In this document: piece by piece, positions 23,501 through 35,181 of the stretch
Layout of the letters: each line of letters opens with the position of its first letter
Position numbering within the stretch: position 1 is the stretch's first letter
Assembly (NCBI GenBank): GCA_032719365.1
Contig: CM064873.1
Span: forward strand, 39,099,742-39,163,741
Direction of reading: 5' to 3'
From: Prinsepia uniflora
Lineage: Eukaryota > Streptophyta > Magnoliopsida > Rosales > Rosaceae
Length of the DNA stretch: 64,000 nucleotides
The notes under the pieces: model-generated
Seen by the model: only the letters and a program-made list of their open reading frames with translations
What the model was told of the DNA's origin: nothing
Databases searched by the model: none
Position numbers and translations under genes: made by a program

Positions 23501-24012
23501 TTGTGTTTTTCGGTTAGAAGTTGCGTCTGCGGCACTGATATCCTTATTGTCCCCAACACAGTCAAATGGGAGATGAGAATGGAAATAGAAACATCCAACA
23601 ATGAGATGAGAATGGAAGTAGAACATTCTGTTACGCAATGATGAAAGATATGAACATGAAGCTTTCTTCAAGAAAACTCAGTGTTATCAGTCGATTTATA
23701 ATTCAAATGTACATTAAAAAAAAAAACCCAATGGCTTTTGTTACTGTAAATAACGTAAAAATTGCAAAAGCATCATCTTATACCATGATTTCAAAAACAC
23801 CTGAAAATGGAAGACAATTTAAATAGCAAGTAAAAGCCTTGCAATCGCATACTACAAAACTGCAGACAATTTAAAGAGAGAATGATCCCACAATTCACAA
23901 AGTTAATATAAACTGCAGAATTGAACTAAAACATAAAGCAAATGACCTATCCAAAGTACAGCAGTTCAAATTCCAATTCAGAAAAGGGGAACAATATTCC
24001 GGCAACAGTATG
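20566..24012. other. AT-rich host intergenic DNA
   Basis: No protein gene is supported. On the minus strand there are plausible splice-bounded blocks: TTTCAG before 22,396 followed by an open 51-codon tail ending at 22,242, CACAG before 21,834 with a 50-nt open block and a GT at 21,784, and a GTAAGT donor at about 23,365. Together they could be a spliced transcript, but no product is recognisable and the order of exons is a guess. Confidence 0.5.
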
Positions 24013-24312
24013 CTTGATCTTCTTCCTGGGCCTCAACTGCAAGAAATAACGAGAAAGTCACTGGCATTTAGAAGTTAGAACATACAGAAAAACTAGGCTT
24101 ATCAATTAGGATCATACACAGTTCTATAATCAGATTTCAATTGTAGTAACCAAATAATAACATTAATTTTTACGAAAATGTAAAATTACCAGGATCATTC
24201 ATTGGAATCGAAATATTTGTGAGTTCCGGGCCACAATTTCTATTGATTTTTGCTGTGTCAGTGCCTCTTCTTCCCACAGTTCACCGCCCTAGGACGCAGA
24301 CGAGCATAACAT
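24013..24312 (-). pseudogene. ribosomal protein L40 (ubiquitin-L40) gene fragment
   Basis: Two short blocks on the minus strand match the end of eukaryotic ribosomal protein L40, normally made as a ubiquitin fusion. The block at 24,312-24,246 follows a TTAG acceptor, begins with the last base of a Lys codon and reads CYARLRPRAVNCGKKRH, then a stop (TGA where the family has Gly), then HSK. The family form is [22 protein letters not shown]. The block at 24,036-24,013 follows TTGCAG and reads LRPRKKIK, matching the C-terminal LRPKKKIK, but without the usual stop right after it. One zinc cysteine is lost and the donor after the first block is decayed. No ubiquitin part lies upstream. Retained intron position shows a DNA-level duplicate, not a retrocopy. 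It lies about 0.6 kb past the NRPC2 stop. Confidence 0.82.
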
Positions 24313-24889
24313 CTAACAAACCAGAAACAAAAATGGCAGTCAATCAGCAGACCATTTCTATCGAAGCAATCCTTGGGACTAAAAATTGCAGTGTAACATT
24401 ATAACCAATGGAAGGGAAAACATGAGTTAATACTATGAAAACAGGTTACTATTCCATCAAGAACATAAAGAGCAACACAAACATATGATTTATAGAAACA
24501 TTAAGTTCTAAGATATACTGCGACAAGAACATTATTTTCCAACCTAGAAAATCAACTGAAAACAATTTATCCCAGCATTAAAGAATGGAAATTGAATTTG
24601 AGACGAGCATAAACTCGATACACATCACCTGAAAAAGGAGGCCACGTAATTGTACTATAAAAATGCTATGAAAAAGAAGGCCAAGTAATTGTACTATAAA
24701 AATGCTATGAAATAATATCTTCCCCCCCAAAAAAGATGAATTAGCCTCACAAGAGATCAGCTTAAAATGTAACAGGTAAATTTTCAAATATTTATATTTG
24801 GAAAAGCAATAGATGGGAAAACCCTCAAGTCAAATCACTTAATTTCAGTTTATACTTTGTAGTGTCAAGAAAAGCCAAACCTCACAGCT

Positions 24890-27800
24890 TCATTCCCTGT
24901 CCACCTCAGCTGGTTTTATGCGAGGAACAATGTTCATCGACTGGAGTTCCTGGATCAAGAGCTTGCAAGCATAGGGCATCTTTGCAGTATAAATTTTACC
25001 CCTAGTTTTACACGAGGAACAAATTCCAGTTTTCAGCTTGTGGCTGTAATACCCCAACAAGCCACACTCTTTGCAAACATGAACTTCAAAAGGGTCACTG
25101 GAGAGCATTAGGCGCTCGTAAATCAAATTACTAGCACCATAAGCAATCAAACAATCACGCTCCATTTCTCCAACCCGTAGTCCTCCATTACGGGCTTTGC
25201 CCTCCGTAGGCTGCCTAGTTAGACCAGTTAAAGGACCGTGACCCCGAGCATGCATTTTATCTAGGACCATATGCTTCAACTTCTGGTAGTAAATTGGCCC
25301 CATGAATATATATGCCTGTAACGGGGAACCTGTGATGCCTGAATAAAGGATGTCCTTGCCATCGTAGCTAAACCCCATTCTCACAAGGGTCTCACTTATG
25401 TCCTCAACCTTGTCAGCATGACCACTTGGTTCACCAAAGGCACTGCCATAATGAAACCTGCCACATGACACTCCTGCTTTACTCCCAAGAAGCTCTATCA
25501 TCTTCCCGACAGTCATTCGACTAGGAAACCCATGAGGGTTCATGATTAAGTCAGGGCAAATGCCACGTTCAGAAAATGGGAAATCTTCCTGCTGGACAAT
25601 GATGCCACAAACACCTTTCTGCCCATGCCTGCTACTGAACTTGTCACCAACCTCTGGTCTACGAGTATGACGAATTAATACTTTGGCACATAGATTATTA
25701 TGTGTATCAGAAGAAAGACATACTTTATCAACCACACAAGACTCCCCTTGAGGCCCATTGTATTTTTCTTGAGCATCACCGTATGAAATATTGGAGTCGT
25801 GAACTGGCATCCCCCTCGTGACCCTAGGGGTCTGTTTATTTAAGTAAATGTCGTTTTGTCTAATAATTTCCCCAGGTGCAGCAATTCCATCATCATCTAG
25901 TGCCCGCATCAGTGCAGATTTATATCCCTCTCTATTGGGCCTCACTATTCTGTCTCGTGCCCCATTGTCATAACTTTGAAGGGTGGCCGAATATCTTTTC
26001 ATATGAATACAACGACCAAAACCACGATCCAGAGATGCCTTGTTCATGACTATTGCGTCTTCTATGTCATAGCCACTATAACTCATCACAGCAACAGTTG
26101 CATTTTGCCCAGCTCCGAGTTTGTCATAGCCCACCAACTCAATTGTCTTTGTTGTCAATAGTGGCCGTTGAGGATACACCAGAAGGTAAAGCAATGAGTC
26201 CATTCGACATAGCTGGTTATATGCAATATTTCCCATTGCTTGCTTTCCCATAGCACACTGGTACGTATTTCTAGGTGACTGGTTGTGATGAGGATATGGA
26301 ATGAGCCCAGCAATAACACCTAAGATGGTGAAAGGCTCTATTTCAATATGGGTTGTTTCGGTTGTTGCCTCATCTTCATATAGAGCAATCAAAGCATTGT
26401 TCTCCTCATTCACATCAAGATACTCAATCAGCCCTTCGGTTAAAAAATCATCAAAATTGCGGACTCCAGCCTTCAACTCCTGCATATGATGTTCTTTGAC
26501 CCTTGGTACGCCCTTGTCAGCAATAACTAGTGGACGACAAACTCGACCGCCATCAGAAGAAATGTAAACACAACGTTGTTTCTCATTGACAAAGATACTA
26601 ACAAACTCCCCAATTTTTCCAGCTCTCCGCAACTTTCTCATTGCAGTGGCAAAATGTTGTGGCTTCTTATGCTTTCCAAGAATGCTTCCATTGAAGAAAA
26701 CCAGAAAAGAATATGGCGTGTGAAGCTCCTCTGCAGATAGTATTTCCAAGCCTTCAACACCCAACCACTTGCACATAGACATTAACGGGCCTTCCTCTTC
26801 ATCCGTTGTGACATGGGTCATCAGGGCCAAATTTTTTACCAGTCCACATTGCTCACCTTCTGGAGTGTCACAAGGGCAAAGCATACCCCACTGGCTAGGT
26901 TGCAAGGCCCGTGGTCCACTTACTTTCCGCGTCTTCTCAAATTGTGGCTTGATTCTGGTCATGTGGCCTAGACATGCTATGAAGGACAACCTAGCCAGCA
27001 CCTGTGTCATCCCTTTACTGTCCATCTTGAACCGCTTTATATTGAAGTTTCCGGTAGACAGGGTTCTTTCTAGTCCATTTGTAATGGAGTCCTTTATTAT
27101 ATGATGTGAAAAGTCAAAACGGCCCCTACTAGGCTTTCGTAATATATTGTCTCCAATATTCTTAACTTCAGTAATCATTGTCTTGAAAAGATCCTCAAAT
27201 AGAAGAGCAACTAATTGACCAGATAACTCAACCCTCTTGTTCCCAACATAATCCTTGTCGTCCATTGCATCCTTGTTTAAAATAGCATCCATTATGCGTC
27301 TCAACATTACAGCAATATATATGCATTTTGGACGAAAATCATTCTGAACCACTTGAACATTAGCAAGAAGCACATCTCGAAGATTTTTCATTACAAGCTC
27401 CTTCTCCTTCTCGGATGAAGAACCAGAATAACTGAACCTCTTCAATTTTTTCTCAAGGTAGACCAATGCTTGCTCTCGTGTATATATACCCTCCTTTGCA
27501 CAATCCTCCATAGAAGGCATTAGCAGGGCAGCATATCGAGGATCTCTACCAACCATCTGTACAACTTCTTGATCACTCTCCATTCCCAAAGCCTTCATGA
27601 CCACCATGATAGGGATACTTTTTTCAAACGCGTTAAGTACCAAGCAGATCTTCTCCTTTTCCATCTGGATAACAGTCTTGGATTTTATTCTCTCTGAGCT
27701 GCTTGTAACAGATGCATTTATGTTCCCCTTATTGTCCATATCAATGATGATTCTGTTCTTTGAAAGCTGCTCCTGCATCAAAAGAACCTTCTCATTCCCT

Positions 27801-28612
27801 TTGATTATAAAATATCCTCCTGGATCCAGGGGGCATTCCCCGAGTTCTGCAAGCTCAGCTTCAGATTTCCCATACAAGATGCAGTTGCAACTCCGTAACA
27901 TAATAGGCATTCTTGCAATTACAACATTTTTCTTCTCCGAAATACTCTTTTGACCTTTATTTTCCTCAACATACTCTATATCGACTGTAACCGGAGCAGA
28001 GTATGTCTTATCAGATAGGCGGCACGTATGGGGATTAACTTTTTCAGTGCAACCATAGGAAGTCACCGAGGGTTCACCAACTCTGATATCCTTAAACTTG
28101 AGATAAATAGTTGGATCGACTTCAGATTCTATTCTATCATTGGCGCGAACTATTTTCTTGATTCCAATGTTCACAAAGTAATTAAAAGAATCCAAATGCT
28201 GCTTTACCAGCCCCCTAACCTACAGTATGATAAAATCATTTCAACTAAAATGAATGAAAATGATAACAGAAAATCATTGATTGATAGCAATGGCAACGAA
28301 GAATGAGCAGAACATTGAAAAAAAAAATCTTAAAGATATTCAAACCTTCAGAAAGTCAGGGACGAGTGCGAATTTGTCCTTGGCAGATTTGATAGGAGCG
28401 GCGAGAAACTGCTTATCAATGGAAGTTGGATGAAATTTTTTTTCATTTTCAATCCTGCAAAAATTTAATCGAATATTGGAATCAAACTAAAATCCTAAAC
28501 CCTGTACGGATAATGCGAAGTACAGCTAATTTGTAGCTTGAGAAAGAGAGAGAGAGTACCCAGGCTTATTATTGTTGGGATGATTGGGCAACGATTCTTG
28601 CGCTACGACCAT
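24890..28612 (-). CDS. NRPC2: RNA polymerase III second-largest subunit (RPC2/NRPC2)
   Basis: Catalytic core subunit of Pol III, which makes tRNAs, 5S rRNA and other small RNAs in the nucleus. Three exons, minus strand: 28,612-28,560, 28,454-28,346 and 28,219-24,890; introns of 105 and 126 bp are GT-AG. The product is 1,163 residues. The start ATG at 28,612 is in a GCCATGG context. Family blocks in order: DKQFLAAPIKSA (about 32-43), PLDPGGYFIIKGNEKVLLMQ with the following LSKNRIIID, the fork region QPSQWGMLCPCDTPEG (about 490-515), GYDIEDAIVMNK (about 770), KFSSRHGQKG (about 913), RQPTEGKARNGGLRVGEMER (about 1,060) and a C-terminal zinc site with Cys 1103, 1106, 1121 and 1124. The LSKNRI block and the short length favour Pol III over Pol I, II, IV or V. 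All 1,109 codons of exon 3 are uninterrupted. No disruption seen; likely functional. Confidence 0.97.
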
Positions 28613-29204
28613 GGCCAAACGCTAAAATATTTCGAAAGGTTTCAAATTTTGCGTGCCTCAGGGTTCTTCTAGTCGTTAAAATGAAAACAGAGGAAGACGA
28701 AGAGTGGAAGAGCGAGGAAGTCGATAATGAGAGGGACCTGAAGCCCTAGCGAACTGGCTGAGGTGCGGACCTGCCTATGGTTAGATACGGACTAGTCCGC
28801 ACGGACTCATCCCAGCCATTGAATGGTGAAGAGCGGAGCGGCCCAGATTTTAAAATGGCAAGCAATTGGTTAAACGGTGCGGAATAGGGGATTTCAATTT
28901 CACGCCCTAAATCAAACGCGTTACCAACCAAGCACGTTACACTCCTTCCTCTACTCTTCGAGCCTCATTTAGGAAGAAGTGCAATGCACTTGGTTTAGGT
29001 AGCCCTCACTATTTAGCCCAAAAATCCATGAATTTATGGGTACTCGTTAGGTTCATTAATAAAAAACCCAATTTGGTCTGCTATAGGTAATGGGCTAGCC
29101 CGATTGGAAAGTTAAGGAGTTGGACTTGGGCTTAGGATGTTTAAAATTGATAGGCCCGAGCCCGATAAGTCCAACCTAGCCCGTCTGTCTAAACTCAGCC
29201 CATA
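28613..29204. other. NRPC2 upstream region and intergenic DNA
   Basis: The first 130 bp or so should hold the NRPC2 5' leader and core promoter. No clear TATA box is seen, as is common for housekeeping genes. Further out there are GGGCTAGCCCG-like strings and AT-rich DNA up to the solo LTR that starts at 29,205. No other gene was recognised. Confidence 0.5.
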
Positions 29205-30616
29205 TGGCACGACCCACCCCCAAACCCCCGGAATTAAGGGCTAAGTCATGCTCCCGTCTAACTTACGCGTGACACGAGGGCTAAACCTACGTCCAACCTC
29301 CGTGTAACACGTAAGCCGAACAAGGGATTTCCAATCGAACCATTCACAAGTTTCGGACTTCCCAGAGCACGCAGACTCTACTATGGATCGCGTGTATGAT
29401 GTCTCTGTCTCTCTCTACCAACAACTCGCACCGCAACAACCTGGAGGGTATCAAAAACATAAAAAACTGTGAGTGGACAAAAATAAAGGATTTTATAAGA
29501 AAAGACAATTATACCCTCTGTTTAAAAAAGCAATGCATGCATAATCAACTCATATCATAAAACCATTTCATATTCAATTACGAAAATCGAATTTATTTCC
29601 TTTTCTCAACTCCCGAGCCTCATCCCAAAACCATCAAAATCCATAACATCCGAGTCATTGCCCAAAACATCGGAAAACCATTATTGAAAACCAACATTAT
29701 CAAGTTCTCATCGAAATCCAAAATAAATTTGAAATCCATTTCAACCAATCGAACCTGCTGGATCTATCCGAGTCTTTAAACTCAATCTAGGTCTCAATAT
29801 AATCTGAGTCTTTAAACTCTCGAGTCTTTAAACTCAATAGGCATACGGGGGAAATCACAATATCTGAGTCTTTAAACTCAATCCGGTCTTTAAACCCAAT
29901 CCGGGCCCACCCCTGTTATAATCATATCCGGGTCTTTAAACCCAATAACCAGATCCAGCGAATCCAATCCAAAAACATTTTAAAACCATTTCCAAATACA
30001 TGTCCAAATCCGAATTCGAAATCACCATTTCAAATTCCAAGCCGAATCCGAAATCATCATCCCGAATCCAAATCCATAGTCCATTTCCAAATCAGAATCG
30101 TAAACCATCATTCTGTAAGCCGGCATCGGGAATAATCATTCCGAACCCAAATCCAGAATCCACTTTCAAGTTCCAAAACCGAATTAGAAATCATATTTCC
30201 GAAATCCGATTCCAAAACCCAAAATCACGTTTATCGAAATTTCTTTATGAACAGGGCTTCAAGCCCGAATCACTTTTCCGAAATCCATTAGAAATAATTG
30301 AAATCAGATTATCAAAACCATAATCAAACTATAGCAGAAAATTATATCTCATAAAACGTGCACTTTTGTAAATATCTTGAAATACGTGCAAAACCGTAAA
30401 TCATCAAGTTCATAATCATAATCATAGAAATCACGTATAGAAAGCATATAAAACATTTATGCATGCATCATAAGTTTGAAAGAAAAGTCCACTCACAGAC
30501 CATTCGCATTGTCGCCTCGATACGCGTGCACTTAAGCCGTTCCCGGCCAATCCACTGTCACCGGCTTTCCCGAACCTGTCCAAATCCCACAATAAGGTCA
30601 CTAACTACTTCACAAT
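29205..30616 (-). mobile_element. outer solo LTR (part 1 of 2), target duplication CCATA
   Basis: On the plus strand the LTR opens TGGCACGACCCACCCC (decayed TGACA) at 29,205. It continues past a nested insertion at 37,488 or 37,489 and closes GGGACGGGTCGTTACA at 39,054. The flanks 29,200-29,204 and 39,055-39,059 are both CCATA. No internal domain is present, so it is a solo LTR of about 2.97 kb without the inserts. It has the TTTAAAG mini-hairpin array at about 29,770-29,945. The LTR at 59,077-60,609 belongs to the same family. Confidence 0.9.
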
Positions 30617-31126
30617 TGTCAGGACCCACCCCGGTTTCACCCCGAAAACCGAGGTAAATCCTGCTCCCGTCTGACACCACGACACAACACCAAAGTAAAC
30701 CACTAAACTACACAGTCAGACGCAGGAGGAAATTTAAACATCTCGAAGTCAAAGTTTTACAGAGCATAGTACCAAATATAAAAAAAAAAAATCGATGAAT
30801 AGTACACGCACACGGAAGACTTAAAACACTCTGGGGTCGCTCTCGAGTACACTATGCCTCAGACGCTGCCTCGACGCCGAAACCCCGCTCTAGCTCCACG
30901 ACCTAGAGGGCAGTTTAAAAACAGAAGGTGTGAGTGGACCATAAACAATAAAATACTTTCCAAAAACCATTTCATAAGAAAACCAGGGTTTTAGCCCTCC
31001 GTTTTGAAATCACATGCATAACCCAGTTACCAAAAATAGTTATAAATCACATAAAGATCGTCATAAAAACAATTGCAGAAACCATCACAAAAACAGTTAT
31101 AGAAATCATATCATAAGCATCATAAA
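30617..31126 (-). mobile_element. second-level solo LTR (part 1 of 3), target duplication ACAAT
   Basis: It opens TGTCAGGACCCACCCCGG at 30,617. Its parts are 30,617-31,126, 33,968-35,181 and 36,268-37,488, about 2.9 kb in total, matching the 2,913-bp LTR of the gag-only element at 48,035. ACAAT stands directly before it (30,612-30,616) and at 37,488-37,492. The last A of the LTR overlaps the duplication by one base, so the exact right end is 37,487 or 37,488. It is inserted in the outer LTR. Confidence 0.9.
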
Positions 31127-31642
31127 TGACAGGGACCCGCCCCGATCCCCCGGGGACCACAAGGGGACGTGCCCTGCTCCCGTCTGACACCCGAACCGAA
31201 AATTCCAATTTTAGCCTTAAAAACTTAAATGCATAAATGTCCGAATTATAAAGTCATACATAACCCAAATTTAACAGATGTCAGACAAGGGATACAATCC
31301 AAAATACAAAATCCGAGCACGACACTAGAAAGGAAAATCCTGCGGGTGATCCGACCCGACAGGGGTTCAGGTGCGCAGTACAAAATCTATGCCTCAGCCT
31401 CGGGGTCCTCACCAACCACAGCAGCACGACCTGGAGGGGTTACCAAAACATGAAAGGTGAGTGGGCCGAAACTCAGTTTAATAAAAAACAGTATAATAAG
31501 TAAAATATATAATTTACCCCTCCGTTTTCCAAACATGCATGCATCGGTATTTGAAAACCATAAATAGATATAATACATCACAATCATTATATTAGCCAAA
31601 AATGTAACATAACCCAGCTACTGCACTATACACTCCGATATT

Positions 31643-31803
31643 GACATCCCAGATGTCCGACGTCCCTGACGTCCAATCATGGTCACAGTCCCAAGGCTAC
31701 GCGTGCCACTCGGGGTCTCCAATCCCGAGTTCAAACTCCGAACCCAGTTCGGTTACGGCATCCCAGATGCCTAGCGTCCCAGACGCTCGACGTCCCAGAC
31801 GTC
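31643..31803 (-). repeat. array of 15-nt hairpins with 6-bp arms and CCA loop
   Basis: Five units on the plus strand. GACATC-CCA-GATGTC (31,643-31,657) and GACGTC-CCT-GACGTC (31,659-31,673) form the first group. GGCATC-CCA-GATGCC (31,757-31,771), AGCGTC-CCA-GACGCT (31,773-31,787) and GACGTC-CCA-GACGTC (31,789-31,803) form the second. Units are one base apart within each group. All arms pair perfectly although four different arm sequences are used. Confidence 0.95.
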
Positions 31804-32478
31804 CAATCATAGCAATCCTGCTCCTGAGTCATCCTACGGTCCGGCACCTCCGTAGCATGACCCCTTGCAGGCAATGCACCGTGACCGCTCCGGGGTACCA
31901 CATCCGGAGGAGACAATATTATACAGCGGATTATACAGTGCAGTACCCAAGATAGTCATCATATCCACATGCATTCATAAATATATATAATATGAAACAG
32001 TATTCAATTTCCGTAAGACGGGTCTCAGCCCAACACCGTAAAACGTGTCACAGCCGTTAATCGAGATAATCAAAATCCATTATTAATTCACGCACACATA
32101 TAGATATATGGAAATGAAAACGGTTATGCATGCAAGTGTTAATAAAAACGGGCCCACTCACAGTACACTCCCGCTGCGAATAACGCACGTACGAACTTGT
32201 CTCCGGAATTAACGTAAGTTTCCTGTCATTTCAATTCACACGCAAGTGTCATTATATGTCCTTAATATATTCTCAAAAAGTCCATAACAGAAACCGGTTC
32301 GGGAAAGCCGTCCAACACGTTTCCCGAGACATCCGGCCCTAAATTGACCTTCCTAACTATCTCAGATCAACATGGTTATTTCACAGAAAATGTTCAGAAT
32401 GATTAGGGGATTAAAAGTCATGTTGACCGTGAACCGAGATAGTGCTCAACGCGCCCTCACACGCAGCCCAAAGTGGAT

Positions 32479-32497
32479 GCGCGTGAAAGTCACGCGC
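32479..32497 (-). other. conserved GC hairpin of the LTR core
   Basis: GCGCGTGA-AAG-TCACGCGC is an 8-bp stem with a 3-nt loop. Counterparts: 1,199-1,217 (GCGCGTG/CACGCGC), 35,010-35,028 (GCGCGTG/CACGCGC), 37,702-37,720 (GCGCGTGG/CCACGCGC) and 46,048-46,066 (GCGCGTGA/TCACGCGC). The end pair changes in step on both arms. Confidence 0.85.
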
Positions 32498-33967
32498 TAC
32501 TACAGTGACACTGCTACAGTGCTATCGTCCTTGCCCGATTTACTGTAATTTGGGTCTTCAACCCGCGGGGTGACCCGATTAATTAACCGTCCATTTCCAC
32601 TTAATTTCATTCCTTCTTGATTCTAATATGTTCTAAAATCATTCAATTACAGTTCTTAGTCCTTTAATCATCTCGACAAGTCATCAATCGTCCTATCCAA
32701 ACCCGAACAGCCTCACGGGTCGAATCTCAGAACTCCCCCAAACTAGCTCCATTATCTAATTAACCCATACAGGAGCATAATAGGACCTAGACTAACAAAA
32801 TAGCATCATCAATTGAACGAAACATTACCTGGAGGTAGCCGTCCAAACACTGCGATTTCCTCTGCACACGGCCGTCACCATCCCAGCTCCTCCGTGGCTG
32901 GTTGTCGTCGATTTCGATGTGGACGAGTTCCAAATGCTCCCAGAAGGCTTACTCAGTGGTTAGTTTTGTCCAACAAGCCGTAGAAATCAAACTTAGATTT
33001 TTCCCTCCAAATTGGTTTCTCTGAACTGGAACTCAGGTTCCTGCGCAATTCCTCGATCACACCCTTCGAATCTTGCACGGTTATGATTCTGCTACTCCCA
33101 GGAGACTTCCCCAGTGTTTAGGTTGACCCCATAACCCGTAGAATTCAAATTCGGAATTTTTCCACCTAAAACCCGAAACTTTTCTTCACGGCTTCCTCTC
33201 TGTCCTTCACAGTCTCTCAACCTCAAACAGACGCCAAATGAACCCTTCTCTCACTCCCCTTACGCGGTTAATCGATCAAGGAGGCCAACACCCGTGGGAG
33301 ACATCCTCAAGCCTCACTGAACCTGCCTCCCGCACACAGAGCCATAACCAAATTTTTTAAGGTCTCCCCGTGCTCTGAACAGCCACAAACCACACTCCTA
33401 ACGTCTCAAACTACATAAACAATGCCCACAAATCAGTCCACTTAGTGTTTAAACAATTGCACGCCCACAAACACTACGGCATGGCCGTGTACCCTGCTTT
33501 TCACGGTTGCTGCTACAGTAACCGTGCAAAAAGACCAAAATGCCCTCAGGGCAGAAATTACCAAAATGCCCTCCAATTTCCGTGACCCGCAACTCGGTCA
33601 TCCGATGTCCGTTTCACTCGTGCCGCCTGTCGTTATACTCAGGGCATCAAGACGAATCCAACGGTCTTCGGGTCGTGTGAAAATTCACGGTATTTCAAAA
33701 AGTCAACTTTTTCCCCTAATTCGTCCAAATTACGGTAATGCCCCTGAACTTCCGAACGTCGCAACTTCTTCCCCGTTCGTCCGAATTGGACGTGCCGCCT
33801 GTCAGTGGACTCGTGACGTCCCGAACTACGTCACGGCCATCGGTCAAGGTCCGATTGACCCACCAAACAAAAAGTCAACAATTTGACCAAACCATCCACA
33901 AGGGTAAAAATGTCATTTCATTCCATATTTTAAAATATTACAATTTACGAATTTCCGGGGTGTTACA

Positions 33968-35181
33968 ATAAAACCGTATCACAAAACATAAATATCAAGC
34001 CATCATTATCCGATCAAAGCTGCTAGATCTATCCGAGTCTTTAAACTCTCGAGTGTTTAAACTCAATCCAGACCTCAATAATATCCGAGTCTTTAAACTC
34101 AACAGGCCTACGGGGAAAATATCAATATATCCGAGTCCTTAAACTCACGAGTCTTTAAACTCAATTCGGGTCTTTAAACCCAATCCGGGCCAGTCCCCCG
34201 TCAATCATAATATCCGGGTCTTTAAACCCAATAACCAGATCCAGCAAATCCAATCCAAACCGTTTGAAAACCATTTCGAAATTCATAGCCAAACCCGAAT
34301 CCAAAATTACTGGTCTGATGCCCTTCCGGCATCCAGAACCGTCATTCCGAACCCAAATCCGGAAATCCATTTTTCCGACTTTAAAATCAAATCTCGCATC
34401 TCGAAATCCGATTTTAAAATCGAAAACCTTGATCCTCAAAATCATGTTTCAAAATCCATTTATAATCATTGAAAATCGCCTATCATTTGAAAACCCCAAG
34501 TCATGGCATCAAAATCGTAAACAGAGTATTTCTCGAAAAACGTGCGGAAAATCGTACTTCCTCGAAAAACGTGAAATGATGTAAAACCAACACCACATAT
34601 TCAACAATCATGGAATCACATGTAAAACCATAAAAAAAGTAATTAAAAGCAGTTATGCATGTTCAAGTTAAGAGAAAGGGTCCACTCACAGTACCGAGCC
34701 CTCAATCGCGTCCTGAATGTCCTGTACGTTCTTCAGCTTCCTCGGGAACTCCCAAACCTGTCAACCATCACCCAAGAACGTTACTAACACATCTACGAAG
34801 GTCCACCTCATTTTCCCCAAAAATCCCCGGGTCCTAAACGTAACGAACCGGAACCCTAAACCTTCACCTTCGCGGAACTAACCTCAAACGACGTCTGATT
34901 AACCCGAAACCTATTCCAATGGACTCGTCACAACACCTAGACCAAAAATCATGTTGACCGTTTTCCCAAACACCGCCGCACGCGCCCCCACGTGCCACCC
35001 AAAGTGGCTGCGCGTGGACTTCACGCGCCTGCTACAATGTCATCGTTAACCTCAGTCTCAACGGTCCAGACCGGTCCAGCCAACTCGAACCAGCGTGACC
35101 GGTTCTCCACCAACGCTCCACCGTTTTCCTCCTTTTTTCACCATCTTCATCGTCCAATCCTAAGCTACCCATTCCCCTACT
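33968..35181 (-). mobile_element. second-level solo LTR (part 2 of 3)
   Basis: This is the continuation after the ATAAA insertion. It has the TTTAAAG mini-hairpin array at about 34,020-34,235 and the GC hairpin at 35,010-35,028. It ends with CTACT, the first copy of the duplication made by the next nested LTR. Confidence 0.9.

Larger units (their letters stand above)
31127..33967 (-). mobile_element. third-level solo LTR, target duplication ATAAA
   Basis: It opens TGACAGGGACCCGCCCC and closes CCGGGGTGTTACA on the plus strand, so it lies in minus orientation. ATAAA flanks both sides (31,122-31,126 and 33,968-33,972). It is 2,841 bp with no internal region. It contains the 15-nt hairpin array at 31,643-31,803, the GCGCGTGA-AAG-TCACGCGC hairpin at 32,479-32,497 and the conserved TGACGT/ACGTCA block near 33,815. 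Confidence 0.95.

Noticed and set aside
23308..23517. 69-codon plus-strand frame as a gene
   Set aside because: No recognisable domain, unusual composition and probable splice signals on the opposite strand.
28746..28931. 61-codon minus-strand frame upstream of NRPC2
   Set aside because: Not recognised, not supported by codon pattern or splice signals, and it overlaps the promoter side of NRPC2.
31643..31803. CRISPR-like array
   Set aside because: Short hairpin units with 1-base spacing and no unique spacers, in a plant LTR.
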